The position numbers were made by a program, and so were the translations under genes. The notes under the pieces were generated by a model. That model saw only the letters and a program-made list of their open reading frames with translations. It made no database searches and was not told the DNA's origin. Positions 30,034 through 40,948 of a stretch of DNA of 64,000 nt are shown here, piece after piece. Where the stretch lies: NCBI GenBank assembly GCA_009731375.1, contig BJOX01000232.1, forward strand, positions 374,842-438,841. The letters run 5' to 3'. The DNA comes from Paulinella micropora (Eukaryota; Cercozoa; Imbricatea; Euglyphida). Positions within the stretch are counted from its first letter, which is position 1. Each line of letters begins with the position of its first letter.

Positions 30034-30088
30034 CAACAGAAAATTGTTTAAAAAATACTCGGTAATGATGGTTTAGGGTGTCCTGTTG
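30034..30088 (+). mobile_element. Introner-like element outside recognised genes
   Basis: 55 bp, perfect CAACAG...CTGTTG ends and core AAAAAATACTCGGTAATGATG-like sequence. No gene is visible around it, so the family is not confined to the introns I could model. Confidence 0.75.
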
Positions 30089-31131
30089 AGGGAGCTCACT
30101 TTGTCTTGAAATTTACTTAAGGTATGAAATTATGAAACGCTGCACTGAACGTAAACAGGACTGAGTGATTCTATCATTTTATACAGGTTCGTCCGAGTTC
30201 TGAACTTCTTGCCTTAGCCTAACCCAAAGTAGTGATTCCGCACCCAAATTAGCGATTCTTATCGGTTACAATACATAGTGACATTGAGTGTCGTCCGGCT
30301 TGTCGTTACTTGACTCTTATGCTTGGTCTGCCCCTCTCCCGTTGAGGTACGACTAAGTGTCAGAGTACCTGTTCCGGTTACAGAGCGCGCGGTGGGCGAC
30401 GCAACAACTGGATCTTTTGGCTACTACGTCATGCATTCTATCCACAAGTCATAAGTTAACTTGTTGGTCACAGTGAGCGGGATACCAAGTTAGTAATAAT
30501 AGATTTACTGCACTGATATAGGTGGTAGGCGGGCGGCTCAGACTCCGGTAATTTCTGATTAGTGCTACAAATCATTCATTTACCATCATATGTGGAAGGT
30601 CACACTAGTAGCATAAGATAGATGGGGCCGTTATTCCTAAACTTGATAGGGGAGCAATGATGGCTCGGTCGGACAACTTATTATCAATAATAATATATTT
30701 AGTCATACCGGCCTACCCCAATAACTTTCACAATTATTAATACCTATATTATTATTTTGTAAAATTAATAATACCTACTATCACTCTAACTGTAACGGCG
30801 GGTGAACTGATTCAAAGCTTTGGCGGTTTGGGGTTGTGGCGGAGGCTTAGTGACGTGTTGAGATCGTCCATCTCTAATAAAGTTAAGTACGACCGGGCGG
30901 GCCTCTCGTTGTCCAGTGGCAGTGAGTCTAACTACTAGAAGGGGGAGCGGCATTAAACAAATGTAATTAGCCTAACCCTTCTCCTCACTACCGTTCAAAA
31001 ATATTACTTTAATTATCAGTTAGTGACTAGTAGGACGGTCTTTACTATTCAAGAGTATTATTAGATATTAATGCAGTCCTTTTTAGTAGTGTGACTTCTA
31101 CTTGTTATGGTATATACTGATGACACCGTTG

Positions 31132-31455
31132 ATTAGGTAAATACCCGGTCACTCACGGACCTAATACCTTAGATGCCGGTTTGCTGAGAGACTCCGTTAG
31201 AAGCCACGATACCAATCGACACTTTTAATCACGTAGATAGCAGAACTGACAAACTCAAAGGTAATTATGAAACTGAAATAAAGTCCGCACGACTGTAATT
31301 ATTACTCAATGGTCACTGTCCAATCCTGAATGCCAATATGGACCGTTACGTCCGTTACAATTATTGACTAGAACTATACGGTCATTCTACTATACGAATA
31401 ATTTACTTACCAATCACAAAGCAATTACTAAAAGTAAAAAACGTAGTTATCCAAC
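31132..31455 (-). repeat. Candidate 3' LTR-related segment of the copia element
   Basis: About 320 bp closely related, in the same orientation, to 49178-49512 on the other side of the copia element. The shared block runs from TTGATTAGGTAAATAC to AAACGTAGTTATCC, with several 3-10-bp indels. Its position outside both gag and RNase H ends fits an LTR, but the LTR termini are not resolved. Confidence 0.5.
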
Positions 31456-32026
31456 CAACGCTCCCCCTTAGTTCTATGTCGATATTGTAAATTACCAATC
31501 ATTACGTCTACGATTAATAACTATTACAAATGCGATAATGGCCTCCATTCCAATTAGTAAGGAAATGGTGTTCTGTCACAAAACTCGTAAATCACCAACA
31601 CTGTTAGTCCGCTGTTACCGCCTCGTTGCCAAATTGACATATCGATCAAGTCGATTAAGGCTTCCTCATAGGTCCTCCAAGTTGGTTAAACTCGTACGTA
31701 GCTAAATTACATTACTGACTCGCTGAGTCACATATAATTAGTAAATAATGCCATTCCGCCATAATAAAACTACTCGATGTACAGTCGGCTCCGATCGCTC
31801 GAGTCCTTTCCCGCTCTCGTTGCAATGTGACCGATGGTGGTTCAATCGATCCACGCGCTTCACATTCACACTCAACTTTCACTCCGACGGGAACAACGCC
31901 AAAAGATGCCGCTCAACTACCTGCGCAAAGCACTTCCCGCACACTTCAAAGAGAAAAAACTCACAAAAGATCAACATGAGTTGGCTTTGCGTATTTTGCG
32001 TGAGTTTGCAGACTTGAGATGTAAAA

Positions 32027-32809
32027 TTATGGATCAAGTGTTACCATAAATTTACTAACGAGATATTCGAATTGATCTTTAGGAACATGTTTGGTTAGTA
32101 CGTCTGCTATTTGTTTCTTAGTTCCTACCTTTACAAACTTAATCTCATTGTCTCTCTGTGCATGATGAATGAAATGCAGTTCTAAGGGTAAGTGCTTAGT
32201 ACGTGGTCCTGACATTCCCCTCTCTGCTGCTAAGATAGTCTGTGCATTATCTTCATAAAGCTCTATCGGCCCTTTCTGTGCTATACCTAACTCTTCTGTG
32301 ATGTGTCTGATAGCCAATCCTTCTCGTATGCACTCTGCTGCTGCGAAAATTTCCGCATCATTAGAACTTAGTGCAATTCTAGTCTGTCGTTTCGATAACC
32401 AAGCTACCGGGTCTCCACCCCAAAGCACTACATAACCTGTACATGACTTTCCGGTTTTCTTACAGACCTTATGCGCAGCATCTGGCCATAAAGTAATCTT
32501 GGGGTACGTCCTTCCTTCTTGCGACGATTTAGGCCCGTGAAATGCAATACCGCGATACGAACTTTTCAGATATCTGAAGATCCTACCTAGTAAAGCATAT
32601 GCAAGTCCTGGATTTACTGTTTGCATCACGCTAGCTGCATTCAGTGCTTGATCAGCATCTGGACGTGTCATCTTAGTTAGAAACAAAAGTTTACCTACCA
32701 AACTAGGAATTGAATGCTTTCTAAGAGCGCTTGTTTCTCCCATAAGTTCGGGCTCATGTACTGCACTAGGAGTACTTACTGGTCTAACATCGGCATATCC
32801 TACATCCTT
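32027..32809 (-). CDS. pol: Ty1/copia RNase H domain, end of pol
   Basis: Reads KDVGYADVRPVSTPSAVHEP, SIPSLVGKLLFLTKMTRPDA, then the RNase H block LWPDAAHKVCKKTGKSCTGY, IALSSNDAEIFAAAECIREG and ELYEDNAQTILAAERG, and the copia tail GTKKQIADVLTKHVPKDQFE. Catalytic Asp, Glu and Asp are in place. It is in the same frame as the RT segment, from which only a TGA at 32810-32812 separates it, so the element carries a nonsense mutation rather than a natural boundary. Confidence 0.85.
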   Translation of the reverse strand, partial: KDVGYADVRPVSTPSAVHEPELMGETSALRKHSIPSLVGKLLFLTKMTRPDADQALNAASVMQTVNPGLAYALLGRIFRYLKSSYRGIAFHGPKSSQEGRTYPKITLWPDAAHKVCKKTGKSCTGYVVLWGGDPVAWLSKRQTRIALSSNDAEIFAAAECIREGLAIRHITEELGIAQKGPIELYEDNAQTILAAERGMSGPRTKHLPLELHFIHHAQRDNEIKFVKVGTKKQIADVLTKHVPKDQFEYLVSKFMVTLDP

Positions 32810-32812
32810 TCA

Positions 32813-33658
32813 AATCTGTTTCTGATACTTCTTCTGATGCAAAAAAATGCGTCCTCCTTCCTGAACTATCTCTATTCCTTTAAACTCCTTAGCCACTCCC
32901 AAACGCTTAAGAGGATAAAACCTTTCTAGTTTACTAGCGAAACGGTCATACGCTTGTTCGTTAGGAGCTGAGAAAATAAGATCATCTACATGGAAAATAC
33001 CAATGATAGCATCTCTTATCGGCTTATCTTTTTCAACGAACATACATAAATCAGAGTCTAGTAACCTGAATCCTAATTCCTCTAACTTAGGGGCTAAAAT
33101 CTCATACCATCTCCTACCAGCTTGCGGCGCGCCATACAGAGCTCCATCTACTCTCCATATCATGCCTTCATGCTCTTCACTGTCTGTCCCATCGGGTGCA
33201 TAAGCATAAACAGGATCATGCATTCGTGCATTTAAATAAGCATTTTTGAAGTCTATACCGTATAGCTTATGTCCATGCCATGCTGCAAACTTAGACAGAA
33301 AGAGTAATGAGCGATGCGCAGCACAGGGTACGAACAATTGATCTGGGTTATAGCTAACTCCTGGCTCTAGCATATCTCCCCGTAAAGCTAACCTTGACTT
33401 AATGAACTTACGTCCTTTTTCGTCTAGTTTTACTTTATGTACCCACGTTAGTATTACTACTTTTACTCCTTTTTCTTTCGCTTCCTTAGGGCTTACCCAC
33501 GTGTAAGTGTTAAAAGACTTTAGAGCTTCGATCTCTTTATCCATTCCGGCTTTCAACTCTTTTGCAGTTAAACCCTCATCAACGATTGCCTTTGGTACCT
33601 TCAATGTCAGGTACAGTAACGCAGTGGTGTGATCCTCTACGATACTTTCTGCGGACAT
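32813..33658 (-). CDS. pol: Ty1/copia reverse transcriptase
   Basis: Contains LTWVHKVKLDEKGRKFIKSR, YGIDFKNAYLNARMHDPVYA (motif A), WRVDGALYGAPQAGRRWYEI (the LYGLKQAPR-like block) and IIGIFHVDDLIFSAPNEQAY (catalytic VDD). The order after integrase and before RNase H is the copia order. The Met at 33658 is only the first in frame; the upstream part continues in another frame across a frameshift near 33.65 kb. Confidence 0.85.
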
Positions 33659-33884
33659 CAGAGTCGGGATGCTCTAGTTCTCCGACGGGTCTTATCCTGT
33701 CTATCCGATACTTTCTAATTTCGCTGTCTAGCATCTTTTCTACTTGACCGTCGTCAAAGACTACGAAGTGACTGGGCTTAGGCATTTTACGGACTTTAAG
33801 TCTCTCTCCCTTCTCGCATGGTTCTAACACTTTCCTTCTCTCGTAACTGATTGCCATTTGTCTCCATATTCTTCCTTTGCCCAT
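33579..33884 (-). pseudogene. Copia linker between integrase and RT, frameshifted
   Basis: Frame MGKGRIWRQMAISYERRKVL then VRKMPKPSHFVVFDDGQVEK and DRIRPVGELEHPDSDVRRKY. It overlaps the RT frame by about 80 bp, indicating a frameshift near 33.65 kb. Acidic/basic linker of this kind is usual between copia integrase and RT. Confidence 0.5.
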
Positions 33885-34704
33885 TCTTCTCCGAAAGCTA
33901 CTCCCGGCACACTAACTCTCTCTCTCTCCTGTCAATGTAGCTGCTTTTACTGCTGCCTTCTTTTCTGGAGGTGGTTGTGTAACTGGTGTCCTAACCTTTG
34001 CTTCTCGTTTCCCTCTCACTATGTTAGCTGATGTGATCTTGTCACTTTGCTCCCAAGTGAGGCCCTTAGTGGGCGCGTCTCCCTCTACGTACCTCCTACT
34101 AGGGTGGTCTGCTTCGGGGCTTTGCGCCTCTAACGATGTGACGGGTGTTGGCCCATCATCCTTGTTGTCAGCTAGTTCTACCTTCGACTCTGATGGGAGA
34201 CCGGAATCTGGACGGTGAATGTCTTTTGCTTCCTGTAACTTCTCATGTTTGTCTAACTCCCCCTCATCTTTAAGTTCGGGTTCGTCTAACGGCTGTTCTA
34301 GCTGGTGTCACTACTCTCATTTAACTTTGTCTAACTCCCCCTCACCTTTAAGTTCGGGTTCATCTAACGGCTGTTCTAGCTGTACGGTCTCTCCCCCTCA
34401 GATTCCTCGTCGTCCCATCTAACTTCTCTGGGTGGGTGAGCCTTACCAACTACATTGGGGTCAAAGCGTACATTACGGACATTTGTGATGACCTTACGAC
34501 GATCCCAAACTCGGTATAGTTCCTTAAATACATCGTATCCAAGTAACATCACGCGTCTTCCCCTATAGTTGCCCTTGCCTACCTGCTTTCCTATGTACAT
34601 TACACCTAAACATCCTATAGGCTTAAGTTGTCGGATAGCTGGCTTGTAGCCTAGACATTGCTCATAAGGTGAGGTTCCTTTCCTTGGTCCTGTCGTGGCT
34701 GGTA
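33875..34704. repeat. Copy 1 of a ~0.82-kb duplication flanking the non-LTR element
   Basis: Matches 43676-44496 at high identity with scattered substitutions and a few indels. Shared from CTTTGCCCATTCTTCTCC to GTCGTGGCTGGTA. It codes on the minus strand for the end of copia integrase (VGKGNYRGRRVMLLGYDVFK). An internal block TTTAAGTTCGGGTTCGTCTA occurs twice (about 34270 and 34350). Past 34704 the plus-strand non-LTR element begins. Confidence 0.85.
34376..34600 (-). pseudogene. Duplicated C-terminal part of copia integrase
   Basis: MYIGKQVGKGNYRGRRVMLL and VFKELYRVWDRRKVITNVRN match residues near the end of the integrase ORF at 44168-45148 with a few changes. It is a truncated copy, cut at 34704 by the non-LTR element. 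Confidence 0.7.
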
Positions 34705-35156
34705 TCCAGGAGTCTGGGGAACCAGCCCTGGCCTGGCCGCGTCTACCAGGTCGTTGATGAACGGCAGGAACTGCTCCACGTCTCGCCGCAGCCTCAGCAG
34801 AGTCGCAAGACGAAGACTCCTATTCGGGTACTAAGTTACCTGCTACCGGAAAGCGCCAACCGGCCGTCAAAGAGACTAAGCAACCAGTTAGGAACCGGAT
34901 TCCATACCGGGGCATTCAGAATCCGGAAAATAAATACTGTTATATAATAAGCTCTCTACAGTTATTAGCATCGTTCCCGAAACTGAGCTCCTACCTCCGG
35001 AACTGGTTAATGGCCCGGCCGCCGGGGACTATGGTCGACAGTCGAACCCACCTGGTCCAATCCATCATAACTACGATAGGTGCCTTACGACCACCGACTG
35101 AGAATGAATCCCCTCCCCTACACCCGGTCTCGATTTCGTGGATCGCATAGGCCAAG
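34705..35156 (+). other. 5' region of the non-LTR retroelement, no clear ORF
   Basis: Begins where the copia duplication ends. GC-rich at first, then AT-rich. No long ORF; presumably the 5' UTR and promoter of the element. Confidence 0.35.
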
Positions 35157-36192
35157 ATGCTTCAGCTTATTGACCCCAACCTCACGCCAGGTAAGGGCGG
35201 CGACGCGGGACTGGCCCTGCGCGGATTCCTTCGCCTCCTCCGAAGCACCTGTACGCAGTTCCGACCTGCCACAGTGTCCGTGCACCGATGGCTTCCTGAC
35301 ATCGTCAAATCAACATTGTGCGATTCCTGCCCTGAGACGGTTCAATCAGTTTCCTGGGGATTGCCTGTCACCCTGTTCATAGACGAAGGAGACCCCTCCC
35401 CTATCATCACTATCACCGAGCTACTCTGCAGATGGCGAACCCCCCACCCCCCCTTATCACTTCTCATCTCCCAGCCCCTGCAGGAGATGCGGCTCCCTTT
35501 CGTCCTCCATCCAAAGGCTCCTGGGCGATCATGCAGAATGCCTGATACTGGAGGTGATCCGACCGCAAGGGCTCTCCAACTATTTATGGAGTAAAAAGCA
35601 CCATCACAAGACTATCTTTCCCCCAGACTAGTCCTTCACCACGAGTTCACGCACCAACAGGCCACAGAGTCTTATCAGCTTCAGTCTATACTATGCGTCC
35701 AAGCAAGTGAAGACAACGCCGGGACCATCATCACGCACACGTATGTCCTAGACCGACAGTCCGATGGAACCTGGATTCAGTGCGACGACGATTCTGTCTC
35801 ACCGATTCCTACTAAGGTTGCGGTCAGACTCATCGCCGTACGAGGTGTCCTTCTCCTCTATTTTAGAATCCCAGCTACGGTACCGGATCCTCCCCCAGTC
35901 GGCCCTGCATTCCAATATGACCCAAGACCGATACTAGGGTTCAGGTCTGCACAGAGGACTAACAAGGCCTACCGCCGGCAGCTCCGCAAGACTATCCGAG
36001 CCATCAAGGCGTTAGCCAAGGATGAACAAGCAAAGGTACGCAACGCCGCCGCATTTGTATCACGAGCCTACTCCTTACTGGGGAAAGGTCTACCAATAGA
36101 AGAGAAGCTACGCCCCCGCAACCCAATTCCAAACAACAACCCATTCCCCAACTCAGTCATCTGGACTGTTTACAAGGAAGGCATGCGACGCT

Positions 36193-36232
<40 letters not shown>

Positions 36233-36240
36233 CCCCCCCC
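35157..36240 (+). pseudogene. Non-LTR element ORF1-like or N-terminal region, interrupted
   Basis: A frame from 35157 (MLQLIDPNLTPGKGGDAGLA ... WGLPVTLFIDEGDPSPIITI) reaches TAA at 35592-35594. The same frame then continues to the poly-C/gap with FTHQQATESYQLQSILCVQA, YVLDRQSDGTWIQCDDDSVS, ILGFRSAQRTNKAYRRQLRK and NPFPNSVIWTVYKEGMRRF. Frame quality in 35.42-35.60 kb is doubtful; a second frame (ITSHLPAPAGDAAPFRPPSK) looks better there, so frameshifts are likely. No family recognised; position suggests gag-like ORF1. Confidence 0.4.
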
Positions 36241-36250
36241 NNNNNNNNNN
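36194..36250. other. Poly-C run and scaffold gap (10 N)
   Basis: A run of about 46 bases nearly all C is followed by ten N at 36241-36250. A similar poly-G flanks the gap at 40604 and poly-C the gap at 47587. These look like gap-end artefacts rather than genome. Confidence 0.8.
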
Positions 36251-36350
36251 AAGCCCAGATGACTGGGTCGGACAGACAGGACAGCCCCCGGTATCTTGGC
36301 ACCCACCAAATTTCTCTCCCAATCATCCGGTACAGTAGACTCCTCGCCAT

Positions 36351-38633
36351 GTGCCGCATCGCGTCTGTTTACCTGGATGGGACGGGGTCTTGGAACTTGC
36401 GGCGATACTGAAATGTACCCAAGAAGCTTCCAACCAGCTCTTCATCGAAGATCGTGCAACTTCAAACTCGGAAGACGAGGCCTCGACCATGGCTGCGTCC
36501 TTGGCTACCCTTACCCGTCCACAACGCCTAGAGGAATCAGTGTCTACCCACCGCATGGACGCCCCGACTCTTCGCACATGGATCCAAGACAGGCTGGACA
36601 GAAGGAGCACGAGGTTAGCGGTCCACTACCTGTCCACAGGAGCCCCCATGTCCCCCACGACGCCGTCCCCATTGGAACGAGACACAAGGAGACTAGCTCC
36701 CCCACCCCTCCCAATGACGGTGGAAGAGCACATAGAAGCAGCGATGGTCAGACATGATCGAGCCCCTGGACCGGCAGACCCTTCACACTCCTACAACCGA
36801 AGCACGGGTCTGCAATCTCACCCTGGGCCAGAGGCAGTTGATGGGGCCCGACCTCCGCCCTTTGCTGAACCTGGAAGATGGAACCAGGTACAACTTGACT
36901 CTTTCGAGCAGAGCATCAAGAGGAGCGTACAAGATTCCGTCCCACCCCAGCGCATGCTGCAGCTATCAGTCCAAGCTGCTAAAGCACTACGTCCACCTGA
37001 GGAGGCGGAAGAGCCGGAGACCAACGCTGACCAACCAAGCGACGGAAAGGACCCCCCTGCGACAGCTAGCCAGCCTCTTGACAGCCGCCGCCCACGCCCG
37101 CCCCGAACCAAACGGAGGATCACCAAGGTTCCACGCATGCTTAAAGCCCTCCCATCAGTGCAGAAGTGCATCCTACGTGGTGTCCCCCGAGATCCAGGGA
37201 ACAGAATCCTTCGCCTTTGGCAAGATATATGTCGAACACTATACCTCAAAGGAACCGTGGTGGCCGGAATTCTCGCTGAAATGCCTTCCGACTCCCCACT
37301 GGACCTGGAAGCAGAACTGCTCCGAGCCTTCAAACAAATTGCCAAAGTCCGCACGCGGATCTCGAGAGCTCAAGAAGACCTTGACACTGAACGACGGCTA
37401 GCGGAACTTCCACGAAGAAAAATCCTCAATCAGATCTTCGACCGGAAGCAATCCAAGCTCTACCTATTGGTCCAGACAGAATCACCTCCTCAACGACCGT
37501 CCCCTGAGGCGATCTACCAACACTATACGGACTTGTACAGATCCCGCATCACGGACGAGATGAACGAACAGTTCCGCACCCCGGACATTATGGGCCAAGG
37601 AGTACGAATATGGACCCCTCCGGCAGAAATCAAATACAACCGGCGTAACCTTTTGATAGGAGGTGACCGCATCCGACCTCCCCTTCGCCTCCCAGGAGAT
37701 AAGGTCAATAAGGGAACATTTGAACCGCTTCTGTGGATGGGGGGAGCGACCCCACGGACCGCACTTAACCCCACCTTACGGGAATCGGAAGCGGACATTC
37801 AAACTAGTGAAGCCCGGGCACTACAGGAGGAAGTAAGGCGCCTCATCCAAGCTCAGAAGGATCAAGAAGCGCCTGCGCTGCGAGCCTACCTGACCAGATT
37901 TCGACAGCGTGATGAAATCTTCCCAGATAGAAACAAAGACGAGGCAAAACGATTGCAAGATCAGGGTATTGACGCACAACTAGATTTCATTGCCTCCCCA
38001 GTAGACATCCTACCCGAGCTCCTCGAGTATCTCGAAACTCATGAGCCTGACCTATTCCTCCTCAACATACCCCGAAACGAGGAGGACCAGTGGGGATTCT
38101 GTCTCAAACTTAGAACAACGGTGTTTGCACTCCGCCTACACACACTTCCAGACGAAATCAAACAGCTGTTCCCCGTTGACCGACTAGCCCCTCGAATAGA
38201 CTCCCAGGATCCACTCTCTCCAGACTCCCTACACCCCTATGATGCTATCCTGGTCACTGATGGATCATCATTTCCCGAGCTTGGACACGTCGCAGGCTTC
38301 GGAGCACTCCTCTTCCACCAAGGACAATGCATAGCCATCTATGGCGCCGCCGATAACCCGGCGACGAGTGGAGCACAGGAAATCTTAGCCGTAGCTGCAG
38401 GAGGACTACAATACCTCCGCCAGACGAACTTGAGACCCAGAAGAGTCCACATATTCACTGACTACAAATCCCTCTCTGATGCGATTCTTGATGGGGAGTA
38501 TCATGAGACTTTCAAGAGCCGTCCCTCACCTGGACTATGGGACGCTCTGGCACGGTTTCACAAAGACATCGCCCCCGTTTCCATCCACTGGGTACGGGCT
38601 CACCAGGAGGAAAGCTTCATTTGGAAAGGCTGA
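36351..38633 (+). CDS. Non-LTR element main ORF, N-terminal part with RNase H domain
   Basis: About 760 residues; the frame continues upstream towards the gap, so the GTG at 36351 is arbitrary. The N-terminal two thirds are Pro/Arg-rich and unrecognised (SQPLDSRRPRPPRTKRRITK is a basic patch). From about 38240 there is an RNase H domain: DAILVTDGSSFPELGHVAGF (first Asp), SGAQEILAVAAGGL (Glu), VHIFTDYKSLSDAI (Asp) and SIHWVRAHQEESF. The frame then breaks at about 38610 by one base; the next frame supplies LNEVVDRLAKWAA, the fourth acidic residue. The RNase H lies before the RT, unlike most LINEs. Confidence 0.75.
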   Translation: MPHRVCLPGWDGVLELAAILKCTQEASNQLFIEDRATSNSEDEASTMAASLATLTRPQRLEESVSTHRMDAPTLRTWIQDRLDRRSTRLAVHYLSTGAPMSPTTPSPLERDTRRLAPPPLPMTVEEHIEAAMVRHDRAPGPADPSHSYNRSTGLQSHPGPEAVDGARPPPFAEPGRWNQVQLDSFEQSIKRSVQDSVPPQRMLQLSVQAAKALRPPEEAEEPETNADQPSDGKDPPATASQPLDSRRPRPPRTKRRITKVPRMLKALPSVQKCILRGVPRDPGNRILRLWQDICRTLYLKGTVVAGILAEMPSDSPLDLEAELLRAFKQIAKVRTRISRAQEDLDTERRLAELPRRKILNQIFDRKQSKLYLLVQTESPPQRPSPEAIYQHYTDLYRSRITDEMNEQFRTPDIMGQGVRIWTPPAEIKYNRRNLLIGGDRIRPPLRLPGDKVNKGTFEPLLWMGGATPRTALNPTLRESEADIQTSEARALQEEVRRLIQAQKDQEAPALRAYLTRFRQRDEIFPDRNKDEAKRLQDQGIDAQLDFIASPVDILPELLEYLETHEPDLFLLNIPRNEEDQWGFCLKLRTTVFALRLHTLPDEIKQLFPVDRLAPRIDSQDPLSPDSLHPYDAILVTDGSSFPELGHVAGFGALLFHQGQCIAIYGAADNPATSGAQEILAVAAGGLQYLRQTNLRPRRVHIFTDYKSLSDAILDGEYHETFKSRPSPGLWDALARFHKDIAPVSIHWVRAHQEESFIWKG

Positions 38634-39500
38634 ATGAGGTGGTTGATCGCTTAGCAAAATGGGCCGCCCAACGCAGGGTGAAACGTCACGCGCGTCTAGA
38701 AGAATGGCACCAAAAACGAGACAACCCCGAACGCGATAGGAAGGGCAAGATCATCCCCATCGGACCCTTTGTGGAATCGGTTATCCCAGGGGACAGATTG
38801 AGCTTCTTCATCACAAGTTACACGTGTCTTCCGCCACCCATGACAAGGGAACAGGCGCTCAAGGATGCACGACGACCCTTCTCCCTTGAAGAAATGGAAT
38901 CGGCTATCCAGGAAAAGAAGGGGCCATCTCCAGGTGAAGATGGCGTTCCACCCGACGTCCTCAAGCTCCTACCACAAGAAGCCAAGATGGCGGTAACAGC
39001 CTACTTCAGTCTCTGCTGGCGCGGCAGCAAGCTACCCACCGAATGGAAGCCAGGCCTGCTATGCCAAATTTGGAAAGGAACAGGAACGGGAGCAGACGTC
39101 ACAGACTGGCAGGGCATCACGGTGTCCAACGCCATCCTAAATCTTTACGAGAGACTTATTAACTACCGCGTCGAAACCTTCAAACTTCACACGGGATACA
39201 TTCGCAAGACCTCCAAGGCAAACACACCTACGGTGAGCGGTACAGACGAATGGAACTTGGTCCTGAGACTGATGCTCGCCGACTTACGAGCAGCCCCCCT
39301 ACTCACTGGGAAGCCCAAGACTCTCATCCTCTTCACCACCGACATCCGTAAAGCTTTCGATAGGGCTGAACTCACCTACATCTGTGAGGCATACTCTCAC
39401 GTGGTGGCCACGGAGGGAGAATTCCCGGAAACGTTTGAATATATTCGACATAGGTTCAAAGATTCCTTGCTCCGAATCAAATCGCAACGCCAACGGCATG
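38610..39500 (+). CDS. Non-LTR element, end of RNase H and first half of RT
   Basis: Continues from the frameshift with HLERLNEVVDRLAKWAAQRR, then SLEEMESAIQEKKGPSPGED and GVPPDVLKLLPQEAKMAVTA (typical LINE RT start), LPTEWKPGLLCQIWKGTGTG, and ILFTTDIRKAFDRAELTYIC, which is RT motif A with the catalytic Asp. A second frameshift lies near 39490, after which the same protein continues in another frame. Confidence 0.75.
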
Positions 39501-40055
39501 TCAACTTTCCTCCCGGAGAGCATCGACCGAACCCGAGGTATCGCTCAAGGTGGTTCACTCAGCCCGGGGACGTATGGAGTCCTAGATGAATACCTGACAC
39601 GCATCTGCCCAGCCCAACAATTCCTCTCCGAAGGATATCGTTTCTATGATGGGGCGGGACGAGATAGGACAGTAAACAACTCGGTTTACCCCCTACGCAC
39701 CCCCCTCACTGCAGATCATAAATTTGCGGACGATAACTGGGCAGCAATCGGAGGCGATGGCCTCCCCGAGAATTACCTAACCGAGGCGCAGAACGGGTTC
39801 ACCCTCCTTTGGAACCAACTAAGGGCAGGACGACAGATTTGTGCTGCCAACAAATGCACAGTCATATGCCTAGTGGGCCCACCGGAGGGAGGAGTCAAAG
39901 CGGTCCCCATCACCATTCGCACCCCAGGACAGAATTCCATCACAATCAGGAACCGGTCCGCCACTGAAGTCTTCAGGTCGCTTGGCCTTCACACGGATGG
40001 GACCAACGACGCACAGATCCAACGAGATTACGCACTCGCTAAATTTGTATCTACC
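39490..40055 (+). CDS. Non-LTR element, RT second half, cut by a gap
   Basis: Reads IDRTRGIAQGGSLSPGTYGV (RT motif B), then PLTADHKFADDNWAAIGGDG (motif C, ADD), and thumb-side sequence with TEVFRSLGLHTDGTNDAQIQ before a 548-base N gap. Frame differs from the first half of the RT. Confidence 0.75.
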
Positions 40056-40603
40056 NNNNNNNNNNNNNNNNNNNNNNNNNNNNNNNNNNNNNNNNNNNNN
40101 NNNNNNNNNNNNNNNNNNNNNNNNNNNNNNNNNNNNNNNNNNNNNNNNNNNNNNNNNNNNNNNNNNNNNNNNNNNNNNNNNNNNNNNNNNNNNNNNNNNN
40201 NNNNNNNNNNNNNNNNNNNNNNNNNNNNNNNNNNNNNNNNNNNNNNNNNNNNNNNNNNNNNNNNNNNNNNNNNNNNNNNNNNNNNNNNNNNNNNNNNNNN
40301 NNNNNNNNNNNNNNNNNNNNNNNNNNNNNNNNNNNNNNNNNNNNNNNNNNNNNNNNNNNNNNNNNNNNNNNNNNNNNNNNNNNNNNNNNNNNNNNNNNNN
40401 NNNNNNNNNNNNNNNNNNNNNNNNNNNNNNNNNNNNNNNNNNNNNNNNNNNNNNNNNNNNNNNNNNNNNNNNNNNNNNNNNNNNNNNNNNNNNNNNNNNN
40501 NNNNNNNNNNNNNNNNNNNNNNNNNNNNNNNNNNNNNNNNNNNNNNNNNNNNNNNNNNNNNNNNNNNNNNNNNNNNNNNNNNNNNNNNNNNNNNNNNNNN
40601 NNN

Positions 40604-40634
<31 letters not shown>
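40056..40634. other. Scaffold gap and flanking poly-G
   Basis: N from 40056 to 40603, followed by about 31 G. Probable filler. Confidence 0.85.
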
Positions 40635-40636
<2 letters not shown>

Positions 40637-40948
40637 GCGCACGGAACGTTCTGCGCTTATGCTGACTGAGCGTGGGGCGTCGTTTGGGGAGAGGAAGTCT
40701 TTGGGGGCATAAGATGTGATCTCCTGGGAAGTATGTGTCCCATGCAAGCCGGAAGTGTGATTCCATCGCCGGAATTGGACGTATTGGTCAGTGGATAGGA
40801 GGCCTTTGATGAAGACAGATGACATCTCCCCCGTATGCCCTAAACTTCCAGAGCCACCGGACCAACCATTCATGGGGTGGCAAGGGCACCTTCACCTTAT
40901 TAAGGAAGACCGACGCGACGGCCTCATGGTCCTCCCCTGGATCCGAGC

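Larger units (their letters stand above)
28938..31114. other. Long stretch without a recognisable gene
   Basis: Apart from the hairpins and one introner-like element I see no gene. Short frames at 29101-29367 and 29582-29767 have no family signal. From about 30.6 kb the sequence becomes AT-rich with many ATTAATA runs. Confidence 0.5.

Noticed and set aside
1-30088. One giant transposon spanning the gypsy element, methyltransferase array and DDE-like gene
   Set aside because: No matching long terminal repeats were found at the two ends; the gypsy element is a complete separate unit.
23417-35594. Alternative genetic code with TAA read as sense (apparent in-frame TAA at 23417, 28091, 35592)
   Set aside because: The 1313-residue gypsy pol, the copia integrase and the DDE-like exon have no internal stops. 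At 23417 a GT...AG intron removes the TAA, and at 35592 another frame looks better.
36194-36240. Real poly-C tract or proline-rich protein
   Set aside because: It adjoins an N gap, as do the poly-G at 40604 and poly-C at 47587; gap-end artefact is more likely.
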